From Mycogone perniciosa (Eukaryota; Ascomycota; Sordariomycetes; Hypocreales; Hypocreaceae): a stretch of 60,985 bases of DNA. A program made the translations under genes and the position numbers. Below, piece by piece: positions 1 to 13,202 of this stretch. The notes under the pieces are model-generated. The model did no database searches and had not been told where the DNA came from. It saw only the letters and a list, made by a program, of their open reading frames with translations. The stretch is from positions 1-60,985 of the forward strand of contig JAOALB010000227.1 in NCBI GenBank assembly GCA_025331125.1, in the 5' to 3' direction. The number at the start of each line of letters is the position of its first letter. The first letter of the stretch is position 1.

Positions 1-74
<74 letters not shown>
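1..74. repeat. (TTA)n microsatellite
   Basis: An almost uninterrupted TTA/ATT trinucleotide run of about 25 units at the window start. The flanking bases match the 3' noncoding part of copies A and B of the same retrotransposon (around 20030-20080 and 60001-60055), where the same trinucleotide is present in only a few units. It is therefore an expansion of a microsatellite carried by the element. Confidence 0.9.
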
Positions 75-77
<3 letters not shown>

Positions 78-3000
78 AGTAGCAGTATTAATAGTATTAA
101 TAATATTAATATAGCTTTAATAAATATTATATATGTTATATGTTCCTTTTATAGTATACTTTTATTAATTAATAATAAAATTATAAAAGAAAAATACCTT
201 TTTAATTAAATATAATTGCAGTTACCTTTTAAAAGTAATTTATTATAGTATTAATTATTTTCAAGCAACTATATTTATTATTATTTTTATATTAACTTTT
301 ACTTTTACTTTTATTACTGCTTTTATTATTATATTATTATCTCTTTTTTATAAAATCTATTTAATGTAAATAATCTTAATAAAAAGATTTCTTTTAATAT
401 ATTACTATCATTTAGTTTTAATAATATAGTATTTATTTGAAAAATCATTATTAATATAGTTTTTGATATATATATATTTTACTATATTACTTTAATTTAT
501 AATATACGTTATAGTTATTTAGTGTTGATATTAATTATATATTAGCTTCTTTAAGCTATAAATAAAAATGATAAATTAATAAATATATTTTATTTTATTG
601 ATTTATATGTTTATATAATTAAATAGTAATTTTATATAAAAAGGTATTATACCTTTAATTTAACTTATTAAAAGAAAAGGATTGAATTTATATTAAAAAG
701 GTATTGATTTTAAATAGTTATAGTAATAATACCTTTTATATATAGGTATATTAAAGATAAAAAGCGTGAAGTGATTAATTATTATAATAATAGAATATAC
801 CTTTTCTAATAAATAGCTTTTAAATTAAAGTTAAACACTTTCTTATATTTTTATACATTTTATTGTAATAATTGTATGTTTATTAAATATGTAAATACTA
901 CTGAAGAAAGGCTTTAATAAATTTATAAATATATATAAAGTTAATAAAGAAATAAACGATTAAGAATAATGTTTTTTAATATTTTATTAAAAGTAGATAT
1001 TTTATATATTAATATAATATAAATAAATATGAATTTATATACTTTTCTTATTTATAATATATATAAATAATTAATTTTAATAGTTAATATTTAAATTAAT
1101 ATAAAAATTAAATTTTACTTTTTCTTACTATATTTTAATAGTTATTCTTTTCATATATATTATATTTTTCTTAAACTTTATAATTAATATTAAAATTATA
1201 AAAAGCTTCTTTCTCTTATTAAATTAAAATTATTTTATACCTTTTTTAAAACAAACTTTATAAAAAACATATATTTTATACTTTTTATAGGTTTAAATAA
1301 TTTTAATACTTAAAAAGTATGTTATATCCTTTTTATTATAAAGTTTATATTTTACTTTAAAGGTATTAAATAACTTAATATAAAAAGCTTTATTATTATT
1401 ATAATATATAATTAAAACTGTATTTATATGAAATATAATAAAAGCTTTTTAAGTGTAATTATAAAAATAATATATATATATATAATAAATATATTATTAA
1501 AGTAATTATATATATCTCTTTTATTATACAGGCCTTTTATAAATTCCTTTAAGTTATAAAGTAAACTTTATAATATATGAAACTTTTAATTTTATTAAGT
1601 TTATATATAAAAGTTTAATATATAAATAATGGTTTTGTTATTACCTTTAAATGATACTTTTTATTAAATTCTTTTTATATATATAGTTTATTTAAATTTA
1701 TTTTCAAATAAATATTTTACAAACTCCTTTCAATTCTTTAATAATTTTATTAAATTCCTTTAATAAATAATAAATTTACTAAAAGTAATACTTTTTTAAA
1801 AAGAAACGTTATAATTTATTATTATAATGGAAATAATTAATGCTATTATTATACTTTTGGACTTATTATTAATTAACCTTTATTAATTAAACAATAGTTA
1901 ATATAATATTAAATTAAAAAGCTTTATAACTATTATATATATATTAAACCTTTTATTTTTAAACATAATATTTAAAGAATATATTCTCATTTTATATATT
2001 AAAAAGAATATTTATTAACCCTTTTTATAAATTATTTCCTTCAAATATTAAACTGTTATAAATATTACTTATTATTTTATTTTTTAAAAGACTTTTAAAT
2101 AATATTTCTTTTTAAATTTACTTTTTTGTTATAAAAATAAATAAACTTTTATTATATTAATTTACTTTTAACTTCTTTAAATAACTACTTTATATTAATT
2201 ATCATACTTTTAATATTAAACCTTTTTTCTTTTTTATACTTTTTTTAAAAAGTTATTATATATATTTAAAAGTATTACTTCCTTTATTTATAAATATCTT
2301 AACTTTATTTATAGATATTAACTCTTTTAAAATAGCATTTACTATTTAAAGTCTAAATGCTTTTTTTATATATATTAATAGTTTCATTTAAGTAATTATT
2401 AAATTAATAGTAATACTTTAAAGTTTATTTACTTTTAAAAGTAAACTTTATATTGTTCTATTATTTAAAAAAGAAGTTTTTATTAAAGAATATATATTTA
2501 AAGAAATATAAACTTTAATATAGCTTTAAAATAGGTTATATAATTAAATTATGATAAATCTATTTATAATTACCTTTTTTATTATTAAAAAGAACCGTTT
2601 TATTAAATTATATATTCTTTACAATAAGCACGTTTATTACTTAATATAATTAAATATACTATATATTATTTACAATATCTTCAGTAAAATATTTAATTAA
2701 ACCTTTAAATCGAACTTTACATTTCCTTTATTTTAATTAACTTTATAGTTTTTATTTAATATACAAAGATAATAATTATAAATATAAACCTTATTTTAAT
2801 TTAATTATAAATTTATAAAAAGCTTTTTTATAAAATAATATATAAAGTTATAAAACTATTATTCTTATTAATTAATTAATAATATTACTTTTAATATATA
2901 TAATAAACTTATATTAATAAAATATACTATTATTTCCATATAATTGAAGAATAAATTATTTAAAATTAATATAATTAAATACTTTAATTAATTTAATTAA

Positions 3001-5217
3001 AACCTTTTAAACTATATATTTTAATATATTATTTAATTTATAAATATAAAAAAGTAAAAGCTTTAAAAAAGGTTTTTTATTTATTTAAAGTTTTTAGTAT
3101 TTAAAACTTTAATTATTATTATAGCTTTTCTATTATATTATTCAATATAATATATAAAATTATTATATTATATTTTAATTGTATTTATAAAATTAAAAAA
3201 ACTATTCAAAATAATATTATATTTTCCATTTCATAATAAATATATATAATTATATATTATATTTCACTTTCAATATTAAAAGTTAATTATCTTTATTATA
3301 TTTTTATAAACATTTTTACTGGTTTTTATTAATACTCTTAATACTTTGAAATTTAAATCCTTAATATATAAATATTAAAAGTATTTTACATCAAAGTATA
3401 ATAATAAAAGGTAATATATTAATCTTTTTCCTTTTATTATATAATATACTGTATTATATATATTGAAAGGTAAAAGAAGATTATTAAATTCTTTATATTA
3501 TTATATTTAAATATAAATATCATATAAAAAAATAAAGGGTTATTTGAAAACTTAATAAATGAAACTTATAGTTTATAATAGCTATTATAAAGTTTTCAAT
3601 TAATTATATTAAGATAAAATATATTATGATATTTTATAAATTAAATTTTCTTAAGGCTTTAAAGTTCATATAATATTTAATATAAAATCCCTTTATTATA
3701 ATAATATTTATAAATTTAATAAAATATATAACTGTTTAAATAAATTATAAAAAGTATTTTTAATTAAATAGTATCTTTTTTAAAATTAAATATTAAATGA
3801 TATTTATGTTAATATAATTATCTTTTATATTTAAAATAAAAAAGGTAAAAATAAAAATCTTATTATTATCTTCAAAATAAATAATATTATAAATATTAAA
3901 AGGCATTATATAAAAGTTTATAAAATATATCCTTTATTTTACTTTATATTAGAATATTTATTATATATATAATCAAATTCTCTTTTCTTTTACTAAATAG
4001 ATTTAAACAAATTAAAGCTATTTAAAGGTACAAGCTTTCCTTTCTTTTAGTTAATAAAACTAACTTTATACCTTTTTATAAAAGCTTTTTATATAAAATA
4101 GTTTATTTATTTTTTCAAGGTATATATAAATTCTATTTATTTACTTAAAGGAGAGTTTATAGTTTATTAACTTCTTTAACCTTTCTATAAATCTAGCTTA
4201 AACTTTCCTATATTTTAATATTATTTAAATGTACTTTCTAAAACTATATAAATAGTTTTTATTAATAAATATATTAAGATATAAGTTATAGTTTAATATT
4301 ATATTATTGTAGCTATTATTAAATATTATATTCTTTATATTATTTCAAAAAGAAATTAAATTGATTAAATATTAACATATTATTTAATTTACTATTTTTA
4401 ATCAATATATCTATATACTATAAATAATATATCGTAAAGTTTAAAATATAGTAAGCTTTAATAGCTTTTCAAAATATTCTTTTAAGAACTACTTTTATAG
4501 TTTTAAAAGGTTTATATTAAATAATATATATATAAATATATAATTAATTTCGAGATTATATTTCCAGCCTTATACCTTTATATATTATTTTATATAAAAT
4601 CTACTAATAAAAGATATATATTTTCTTTCAACAATCTAATAAATAAAACATTAAATTATATATTATCGTTATTATTATTTTTATGTTTATTTACTTTTAT
4701 TATAGTTAACTGTAAATAGTTTACTTTTAAATTAATTAAAGTTAAGTTATAAAAGTTATAGTTAATGGTCTTTTAAACTGACTTATATATTATAGGTTTA
4801 ATCTTCTTTTTTATATTTATATTTATAGTACTTTAATAGTTTTAAAATAAACTATTATAGTAGGCTATAACTTTATTAATATTAACTTTATTTTCAAATT
4901 TAACTATTCCTTTCACTATCATTGAAATAAAGGTAAATATTAAAGAATTAGAGAAATAGTTACTTAGCTTTTTAAGGGAATTTAATTTAATTCTCTTTTA
5001 TATTTTAATAGTAATAATATAATTTATAGAAATAATGATTTATTTTATTTATTATCTTAATAATTCAAGCTTTATAAACAATAAATCCTTTATATCATTT
5101 AATAGAAAAAATAGGTTTTATAATATACTATTAAGAATAAAAAAGCTATAAAAGAACAGATAATATGAAATCAAACTTTCTAGTAATTTAATTAAAGTTC
5201 CTATTTAGCCTTATAAT

Positions 5218-5461
5218 TAAAATAAAATATAGTATCGCTATATAAAATGTAAAGAGAACCAAAATAAAACTTAATTTTATTAAAATATATACTATAATAG
5301 CTATACTATATATATATATATAGCTAATATAAAGGAAAAGGTAAAATATATATGTTATAAGCGCTTATATAATATATATATTAGCTTATTTTTATTATAT
5401 AAGTAAATAAAAGCTTTTTAATACTAATAAATCATAGGTCCTTAATTTACTAAACTTAATA
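5218..5461 (-). repeat. 5' LTR of Copia-1 copy F
   Basis: This matches the LTRs of copies A and B and the solo LTRs, in minus orientation. The bases to its left (about 5160-5217, reverse complemented) match the primer-site and leader sequence that follows the 5' LTR in the other copies, so it is a 5' LTR and not a solo LTR. It is slightly shorter (about 244 bp) than the 263-276 bp of the others. The left edge is uncertain by a few bases. Confidence 0.75.
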
Positions 5462-7220
5462 ATTCTTTAATAGTAAACAGCTATTATAAACTTTTAAAAT
5501 TAAATATTACTTATATTTACTTTAAGTATATTAAAGTTTAAATAAAATTAACCTTTTAAGGATTTAAAAGAATTAGGTAATATATCAGCCTTAAAATATT
5601 TTAATAAAAGTATTATAATACTTTAACTATTTTCTATTTGAATATATAAGTATTTCATTTACTTTTGAATTAGTTTAAATATAAATATTAATAAAGTTCT
5701 TTTAGCTATTAAATAAATTAAATAGAATACCTTAAAGTGACTTAAACTTATTTAAAAGAGTCTTGAAATAATAAGGTTAATATTAATAAATAGATATAAA
5801 TTATATATACTTATTATAGTTAACTTAAAGAAAAATCAAGCAATATCTTAAATAATATTCATAAGGAATCTATAATAAAAAATAAGTTTATAAATTTAAG
5901 TATAAAGGAAAATACTTTGTTTATATTATATACTTTAAAGATTAGACTTTAAAGGTTAAATAAAAAGGATTTCTTTATATTAAATATTAAAATATATAAG
6001 TTTAAGTAAAACGTAATAAAAGTATATTATTAACTTTAATAATAAAAACCTTAATAAAATCAATTAATATAATATTTAAAAAAAGGTATAAGTTATTTAT
6101 TATAATTATAATAAATGAAATTAGCTTTTAACAGACTATAAAGCTTTATAAAAGTTAATATTTGATAAATTATAAAGGTTAATATTAAACTTTAAATAAA
6201 GTATTAATATAATTGTCAATGTTATAAAATAATACTTTACTTAATTAAACTATATATTATAATAATAGCTGATTTATATAGTAATTCAAGAGATATATAA
6301 GTAAATAATATTTCAAGTTATTTCAAAACCTATATGTAATAAATTAAAAATAATATTAATTAAGATTTTAATCTTTAATATTTAAAGGTATTTTTAAAGA
6401 AAGTAAAGTAAATAAATATTTAGTATATTTAAATAGTTAAATAAATTAAAATATAAACTTTAATTATATAGAGTTTAATAAAGTTAATAGTATATGAAAT
6501 ATATATAAATAGTAATTATAAGGAATTATTAGTATTTTGATTAAATAACTGTAAGTAATAAAAAAATATTAAGAGTAGGAAGTTAAATAATGAAAATAAA
6601 AATAATATTTTATAATATAAAGTATTATAATATAATACTATAGTTTTAAAACTAAATAATATAGTATTTATAAATGGTAATTTTAAAAGTAAATTAAATA
6701 AATTTTATTTAAATTTGATTTAAAGAGTTTACTATAAATATATAGTTAAAGAAATTAAACCTATATTTATATAAATAACTTAATATATAAAATACAGTTA
6801 ATAGTAAATAGCTATTAAGGCTTTTTTAATAACTTTAACAATATAAATAAAGCTTATATAGTTTTATATATTAAGAAACTAAATTATAAATAGCTTTATT
6901 TATAAAATAATTATATTATATATTAGATTCTTTATATTATATATAAATATATAAAATAACTTTCAATATAAGTAACACATTATATATCTTTAAGTAAAGC
7001 CTTATTTTCCTTTATAAACTAAATGTAAAATTATAATACCTTTAAAAAATCAATATATTATAATTTATAAAAACACTTTTAAAGCAGTAAATATAAAAGT
7101 ATACAAAATATAGATTTTCTTAAAAATATAGATATATTAATTAAATTATTAAGATATTATATTAAAACTAATTTAACTATATTATTTATAAAGGAATTAC
7201 CTATAATACAGTAAAGTAAT
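5462..7220 (+). mobile_element. Gypsy-2 copy D, first segment (5' internal part)
   Basis: Heavily mutated sequence that aligns by eye with the 5' internal region of the Gypsy-2 element at 24190-26080, and with copy C at 49390 onwards. It begins where copia copy F ends and stops at the GTAAT target duplication (7216-7220) of Gypsy-1. Frames are full of TAA and TAG. It continues at 13203. Confidence 0.65.
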
Positions 7221-7392
7221 TATTACAGTATAGGAAGGCAGGTTAAGGCAAATATCGTTATTATACTGTAGAGAGCAAGGAAGCCCTAAGGCTCTACGGA
7301 AAGCTATAGCTAGGAACGCGTTGGGGCATAGTTACATGACCAGAGCTTACATAACAGGGCGTTAACATCGCGTTACAGTCAGTGCCGTAACA
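7221..7392 (-). repeat. 3' LTR of Gypsy-1
   Basis: A 172-bp terminal repeat. It starts TATTACAG (from TGTTACAG by RIP) and ends CGTAACA. It differs from the other LTR mainly by C/T and G/A changes and keeps a fairly high GC content. Confidence 0.92.
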
Positions 7393-10149
7393 GTACCCCC
7401 CCTCCTATTTTACTATTCAGCCGCGAATAGCTATATTACTTATATAAATCAAAATTCCAGGTAATTTATTTTAATACTTTTAATATAAAGGTAAATAAAG
7501 CAAATTATATAGTTTTTAATGTCAGTAATATATAGTTTAGTTATAGGCTTTAATGCAATATAGTTTTTAATTAATACTTTACAGGTATTAGTTTCTTTTT
7601 AATTATTTCCTCTTTTTCTTTTTTTATAATTCCTTTTAACGCCTATTACAGTAAGCCTAGCCTTTTTAGGTCTTTTATATAAAAGTTTTATATTATTTTC
7701 TTTTAGCCTTATAAGTCTTTAACTAGTTGCTATATAATAATATAATATGTTTATTTAATAAAGTAATAGAAACTATTATTATTATAATAATCTAAAAGTG
7801 CTTTAAACTCCTACTTCTTTTATACTTTATTTATACTATCTTCCCTTTTTAATACCTTGCCTTAAATATTCCTTAACTTAGCCTTATTAATTATCTTTTA
7901 TTTAAAGCGCAGTAAAGTAGCTGTTTTAAGTTGTAAGAGAGAGTTGTATAAAACTAAAAAGATTTCTATACTTTGTAGTAAGCCAATAGCGCAAGTTTAT
8001 AAATATACCTTTATTATTATATAAAATCCCGCTTATTTATTATCTAGCTTTTTTATTAGCTAGTTAATCTTTATATTTTATATATTAATAAAGACTTCCT
8101 GCTTAATAGTATAGACTAGTAATGCCTTTTTTATGCATTTGCGTTTTCCTTATATTTTCTTTTTAAAGCCTTAGCGAGGGCTTTAATTATATAATAATAT
8201 ATTTAAATTAATTAATAATAGCATTAATGCAGAAGAACTTTCTTTTCTTTACTGTAGAAAGGTTTAGCGGGCAGGGCTATAAAGGCTTTATCTTTAAGTA
8301 AGGGTTAAAACTATAATTAGCGAAAAACAGCAATATATTAGTAGTTTCAGATATTATATTATTTACAGCAAATTTAATTAATAAAAGCCAGTAAACCTAG
8401 TTATCCTAATAAAAGTTAATAAAAGCTTGCAGGTATTATTTTATATTTATATTAATTCTTTTAATTTAGCTATTAGTTTTAAAGTAAAAGGCTAATAACT
8501 GTTTTAATATAACTTTTAATTACTTTGAAAGTTATTATTAAAATTTTAATATAAGTTATATACTGCAGTTTCATATAATATTATTAGGTATACTATAAAG
8601 GCAGTAAATCCTGCTAATAAATATATTAATTAACTTTTTTATTAATAGTAAAGTAATAAGTATAAAATAATATATTTTAATAAAGCAGTAAACTATTACT
8701 AGTAAATACTTATAGGTAATATTATAATAGCGGGATTTAGGCAATAATATAATATAGTTAATAAAAATATTTAATTATATATAAAATTAAACTAGTAATA
8801 GTTAAAGGAAACCTTATAGTAAAGATTATAAAGCCTTTATTTTAATATATAGTTTATAGGCTTATATAAATACTTTAGTGTCTTTTAAGATTTATAGCTA
8901 CTAATATATTTAATTAATAAAGTCTAGGGTTTTAAACCTGCCTAGGTATCTAGCTAAGCCGCTAAAGTGGTTTCTAAATAGGATTTATATATAAAGTTTA
9001 TTATTAAGGGGGATAAAAAGCTGCTTTTAGTAGTAGATTCTGCTATTTATTACTTAGCAGTTATTTATTGCAATTTAAAGTTCTTTGCAGAGCTGCTTTA
9101 ACTATTAACGGATATTAAAGTCTTAAAGCGCAATTACTATTTCTTTTACTATAGTATTTTATTTATATACTGCTATAATTAAATTATTAATTAGTCTGTT
9201 TTCTATAAGTATTGTTATAGCTATAGGGGCAGCCTTTATAAATATTTCTATATCTAATAAAATTTCTTTTCAAAATATTGCTTAAGCTTTAAAGCTAAAA
9301 GAACTTTACAAGAAGATAATATATTGCCTGTTTTTAATTTAGTTATTAGAGGGATTTAATTTTATAGGCCTATTTTCTACTTTTCTACTTAAAGCGTTAA
9401 GCTTTATAGCTTTAAAGCTAGGTCGATAAATAATATAAAAGTTAAAGTTAAAGAGGAATTTAGATTATTAGACTTATCGCTAATTTAAGGCTTTAATTAA
9501 AGTAAAGTATTTAAAGTTTTTATAGTCTATAACAATATTAAATTCTTATAAGCCTCATAATTCTAGGCGCTACTCCTCTATTGCTTTAATAATAGCTAAG
9601 AGTTTTTTATTGTAAATCTTATAATTGCATTCTTAAGCGTTATACTTTACAGAAAAGAATATAATAAAGCGTAAAATGCTTTTTTTATTATACTATAACA
9701 GGATACCGCCTAATACTTAATTAAAGGCGTTTATTTTAAAGACTATTTATTTATTATAGTTAAAGAGGGCTAAAATTAAAGTTAATTTAAAAGTATATTT
9801 AATTAAATTAAAGGCTTTTTATTATTTTTCTCTTTAAATATATAATTAGTTTTTCTTTAAAAGCTTATTTAATAGTATTGCTATTTTAAAGTATCTTTAA
9901 ATAAAATGGCAATAAAAGTTTATAAAGCTAAGGAACTTTTATAAGTCTTTTACTCTTTTAAGTAATTACTAGTTTAATATAACTTTAACCTTTTTAAGAT
10001 TTATCTTTAATCCCTTTAAAGTAATAATTAAGTTAAGGTATTTTATTTTTATTATCTTAAACTTACATTTAATAATATTAATTTAAAGGCTAGCGTTTTA
10101 AAGGTAAACTATTATTTTATAGATATATTTCTAATATTCCTTTTAGCTT

Positions 10150-10390
10150 AGAGTATATAAAGATATTATTAAGGTATATTATATAAATATAGTTAAAGAG
10201 GTTATAATAAGTATAGTTAATATAATATTAAAATATAGCAGGTGGATTATAAAGGCCGAAAAGTATAACTAATATCTTAAAAAGGCTAAACCTTATAATA
10301 AACGCTATTTTCTATATATCTCTTTTAGTAATATAAAGGTTATTAAACGCAGCGATAATATTAAGTTTTATATATACCTTTATATAGCTT
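10150..10390 (-). pseudogene. Gypsy-1 reverse transcriptase remnant
   Basis: Translating the minus strand gives a run that matches the gypsy RT palm block: Lys-Leu-Asn-Ile-Ile-Ala-Ala-Phe-Asn, then Lys-Arg-Asp-Ile-stop-Lys-Ile-Ala-Phe (family pattern: Lys-Leu-Asp...Ala-Phe-Asn...Glu-Trp-Lys-Thr-Ala-Phe). Further on, 10165-10176 encodes Tyr-Leu-Asn-Asn followed by Ile-Phe-Ile-Tyr-Ser. In active enzymes this is Tyr-Leu-Asp-Asp, the metal-binding site. Both Asp-to-Asn changes fit G-to-A mutation, and the TAG in place of Trp fits TGG to TAG. The enzyme copied element RNA to DNA in cytoplasmic particles; this copy cannot. Confidence 0.85.
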
Positions 10391-13025
10391 AAGGCATTAA
10401 AGGTTTCCTGGATTAATAGTAATAGGTATTAATTCTTAATAGTAATGTTATTTAACCTTTAATAGTTTTAATAGATATAAACACTGCCTTTTAGTTTTAC
10501 AGTTAAAAGGAGGGGAGTAGTATATTATATCTGCAATTTATAAATAAATCCTTTTATTAAATTATTATTTAACTATTTTTTTATTACCTGCAGTTTATGT
10601 AGTAAAAATAGCTTATTCTTTTAATATAAAAGGTCTTTTCCCAGCAATATTTTAATTTTATAGTTTTAGGCCTATTATAAAAGAAGCTTATTTACTGTCT
10701 TTAATAGGAAGGTATTATATAGGTTATATAGCTAAAATAGCAGTTTCTTTAAAATATTTAATTTACTAAACTTAGGTTTTCCTACTATAAATTTCTCTAT
10801 AGTAGCAGCTATAATCTTTTTTAATTATATTAAAAAGTAATATTTATTAATAAAGTTATATATTTCTTTTAATAATATTATTTTTACTTTAATATAGTCT
10901 CTTTATCCTATAAGTATTTAATAGAAAAAATTATTTAAAAGCTTTAATAAACTAATAAACGCTAATTCCTTAGTTTTAATAGCTTAGTTAATCTCTTTTT
11001 AAGTTACTTTTATTGCGCGGATATATAATTAATAATAAAAGGTAATAAAATTTATAGCTACTACTATCTATATATCCGCTATATTTAAGTATATTTCTTA
11101 ATTTTAAAGTTTAGTTTAGTTTTATAGAAGCAGTATACTAAAAGGTAATAATAGTAGCTTTAATAAAGGTTTTCCTTTTTATTATTAACCGCAGATTATA
11201 AAAGTAGGCAGCAGCTTTATATATATTTAATTTAGGATTATTCATACTTATATTTCTTTATCGTTAATTCTACTGCACCTATAGGTTATATAGTAATTTT
11301 AGTTTAATATTAAGGTTTATAAAATGCATAGTTTATAAGCTCCCTCTCCAATTAAATTACCGTTTTCCTTTTCCTAGGTATTTTTAATTAATAGTTGCTA
11401 GTATAATATAATTCTTTATTTAGTTAAGTTAAGCTCTGCTTTATTTAAAGCGTTTTTAACTGTTAATTGCTAATAATATATATTCCTTATATTAGCTTTA
11501 ATAAAGTTATTTTTTATTTTAACTGCTATTAAAATTTATATAAAGTTAACTATATTCTTTAAAAGGCAATAGTTATAATAATAATAGGATTTAAAAGTAA
11601 TAGTTAATTTTTCCTAGTTAATATTAAAGTTATATTTTCTTAACTATAAAAGGCTAAAGATAATAAGTATATTATTAAAGGGTTAAACTAACCTGCTTTT
11701 TTACAGTAAAAGTATAATCCTTTAATAATATATTCCTCGCAAAAGGCTTAAAGGTAAGGTAGTATAATATATATAGTATTTAGCTATATTAAGTCGCTAG
11801 TTAGCGCTAGGGCAGCAGTTTAGTTATTCGCTTAATTATTTACTTAATTATTCTATTAGCATTAGTAATATTACTGCTATTATTAATAGCTTTATTAATG
11901 CTAGCCTATTTAAGCAGCATAAAAGGCATTATAGTAGGCGCTTTCCTAAAGCCTATTATAAATAGTTTAATAGAGTTAATACTATTTAGTAAAGTTAAAT
12001 TTATTTAATTTAATTACTTAAATCCTTATAGTATTAGTAAATTCCTAAACGACTTTTATCTTTAAAGCCTTTACTATCTGCTTAGCAGTTTTACTATATT
12101 TACTGCCTAATATAAATAATTTTACTATAAAGTTTTAAAAAGGCTTATTTAATATATATAGCTTATTTAAAGACTGCAATACCTTTTAGGATAGGTTAAT
12201 TATTTTATATTACTTATTAAAATCGGCAAAAAGTATTATATTAATCTTTTAATACTATTAAGCACGGTTATTAAAATTCTTAATAATAATATTAAAGTTT
12301 CTTTATTACACTTAATATATATCTCTTTTTAAAAGGCTTATAATATATAAAGTCTTTTTAAATTTAATTAAAAAGATTAATTAATTACTTATAAAAGTAA
12401 TATTAATCTAAAAGCGCTAGTTAATATATTTTTATTAGCATTTAATAATATTTTTCTACTTACTATTAAATTACTTAAAGTCTTTAATCTAGTAGCGGCT
12501 AAATAGGTTATTATTTCTAGGGTTTAGCAGTAAAGCTGCATTTAAAGCTTTAACTTAAACTTTAATTTATACATTAAGGTTTTAATTTTCAGCTACCTAT
12601 TTTAAAATTTCCTACTTAAAGGTTTACTTTTATTTTTTTATTAAGCTAAGCCTTTATCTATTTTTTAACTAAAAAGATAAAACTAATAATAAAGGTTATT
12701 ATCTTTAATAATTATATATATTAAATATATATAGTTACTATTAATACTGGATTTTTATAGGGTTTTAAAAAAAAAGGGAAAAGCGCTAGCTTTATAGTAA
12801 AGACTATAGTCTATTAAGCTAGGTTAAGTTATAGGGCAAGGTTTAGGGCATTTATATTTATTTTACTTATAATTAGTTTCCTATAGGTATAGGGTTTAAA
12901 GGGTAAAGGCTAGGCTATAGAGGTGTTATTATAGGTTTAGGAATAAAAGGGGAATTCAGGGAAGTTTATAATTAATTAGGTATATGCCTTACAACAGCGC
13001 AGCCGAGTTAAGGGATAGCATAAAC

Positions 13026-13197
13026 TATTACAGTATAGGAAGGCAGGTTAAGGCAAATATTATTATTATGCTATAGAGAGCAAGGAAGCCCTAAGGCTCT
13101 ATAGAAAGCTATAGCTAGGAATGCGTTAGGGCCTGGTTACATAACAGGAGTTTACGTGACAGGGCGTCAATATCGCGTTACAGTCAGTGCTATAATA
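13026..13197 (-). repeat. 5' LTR of Gypsy-1
   Basis: A 172-bp partner of 7221-7392, exactly the same length and followed by the target duplication GTAAT. On the minus strand it is the promoter-bearing 5' LTR. The primer-binding region should lie just left of 13026; its tRNA could not be assigned. Confidence 0.92.
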
Positions 13198-13202
13198 GTA
13201 AT

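Larger units (their letters stand above)
1..5461 (-). mobile_element. Copia-1 copy F, RIP-degraded, cut by the window start
   Basis: A copia-type LTR retrotransposon on the minus strand. Its reverse complement matches copies A (14850-20658) and B (53463-60630) over several stretches: the leader next to the 5' LTR (5160-5217), the middle of pol (about 2738-2840), the RT region (about 1371-1460) and the 3' noncoding region (about 60-170). The RT box that should read Tyr-x-Asp-Asp is ruined (1419-1430 reads His-Ile-Asn-Thr). The 3' LTR and roughly the last 300 internal bases lie beyond the window start. The element sits inside Gypsy-2 copy D, which resumes at 5462; the matching target duplication is outside the window. 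No open frame survives. Confidence 0.75.
7221..13197 (-). mobile_element. Gypsy-1, complete Ty3/gypsy retrotransposon, minus strand
   Basis: A complete 5,977-bp element. It has two 172-bp LTRs (7221-7392 and 13026-13197) whose ends descend from TGTTAC...GTAACA, and exact 5-bp target duplications GTAAT at 7216-7220 and 13198-13202. A polypurine tract, read as its complement (C7 then CTCC at about 7396-7406), adjoins the left LTR, so transcription ran right to left. The minus strand encodes a recognisable gypsy reverse transcriptase around 10150-10390. The order gag, pol from right to left is inferred. It is less AT-rich than the Gypsy-2 copy D it interrupts, so it probably inserted later. Stops in every frame make it inactive. 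Confidence 0.92.

Noticed and set aside
5218..5461. Copia-1 LTR first taken as a solo LTR
   Set aside because: The flanking bases on its left match the leader that follows the 5' LTR in other copies, and the body of the element continues to the window start.
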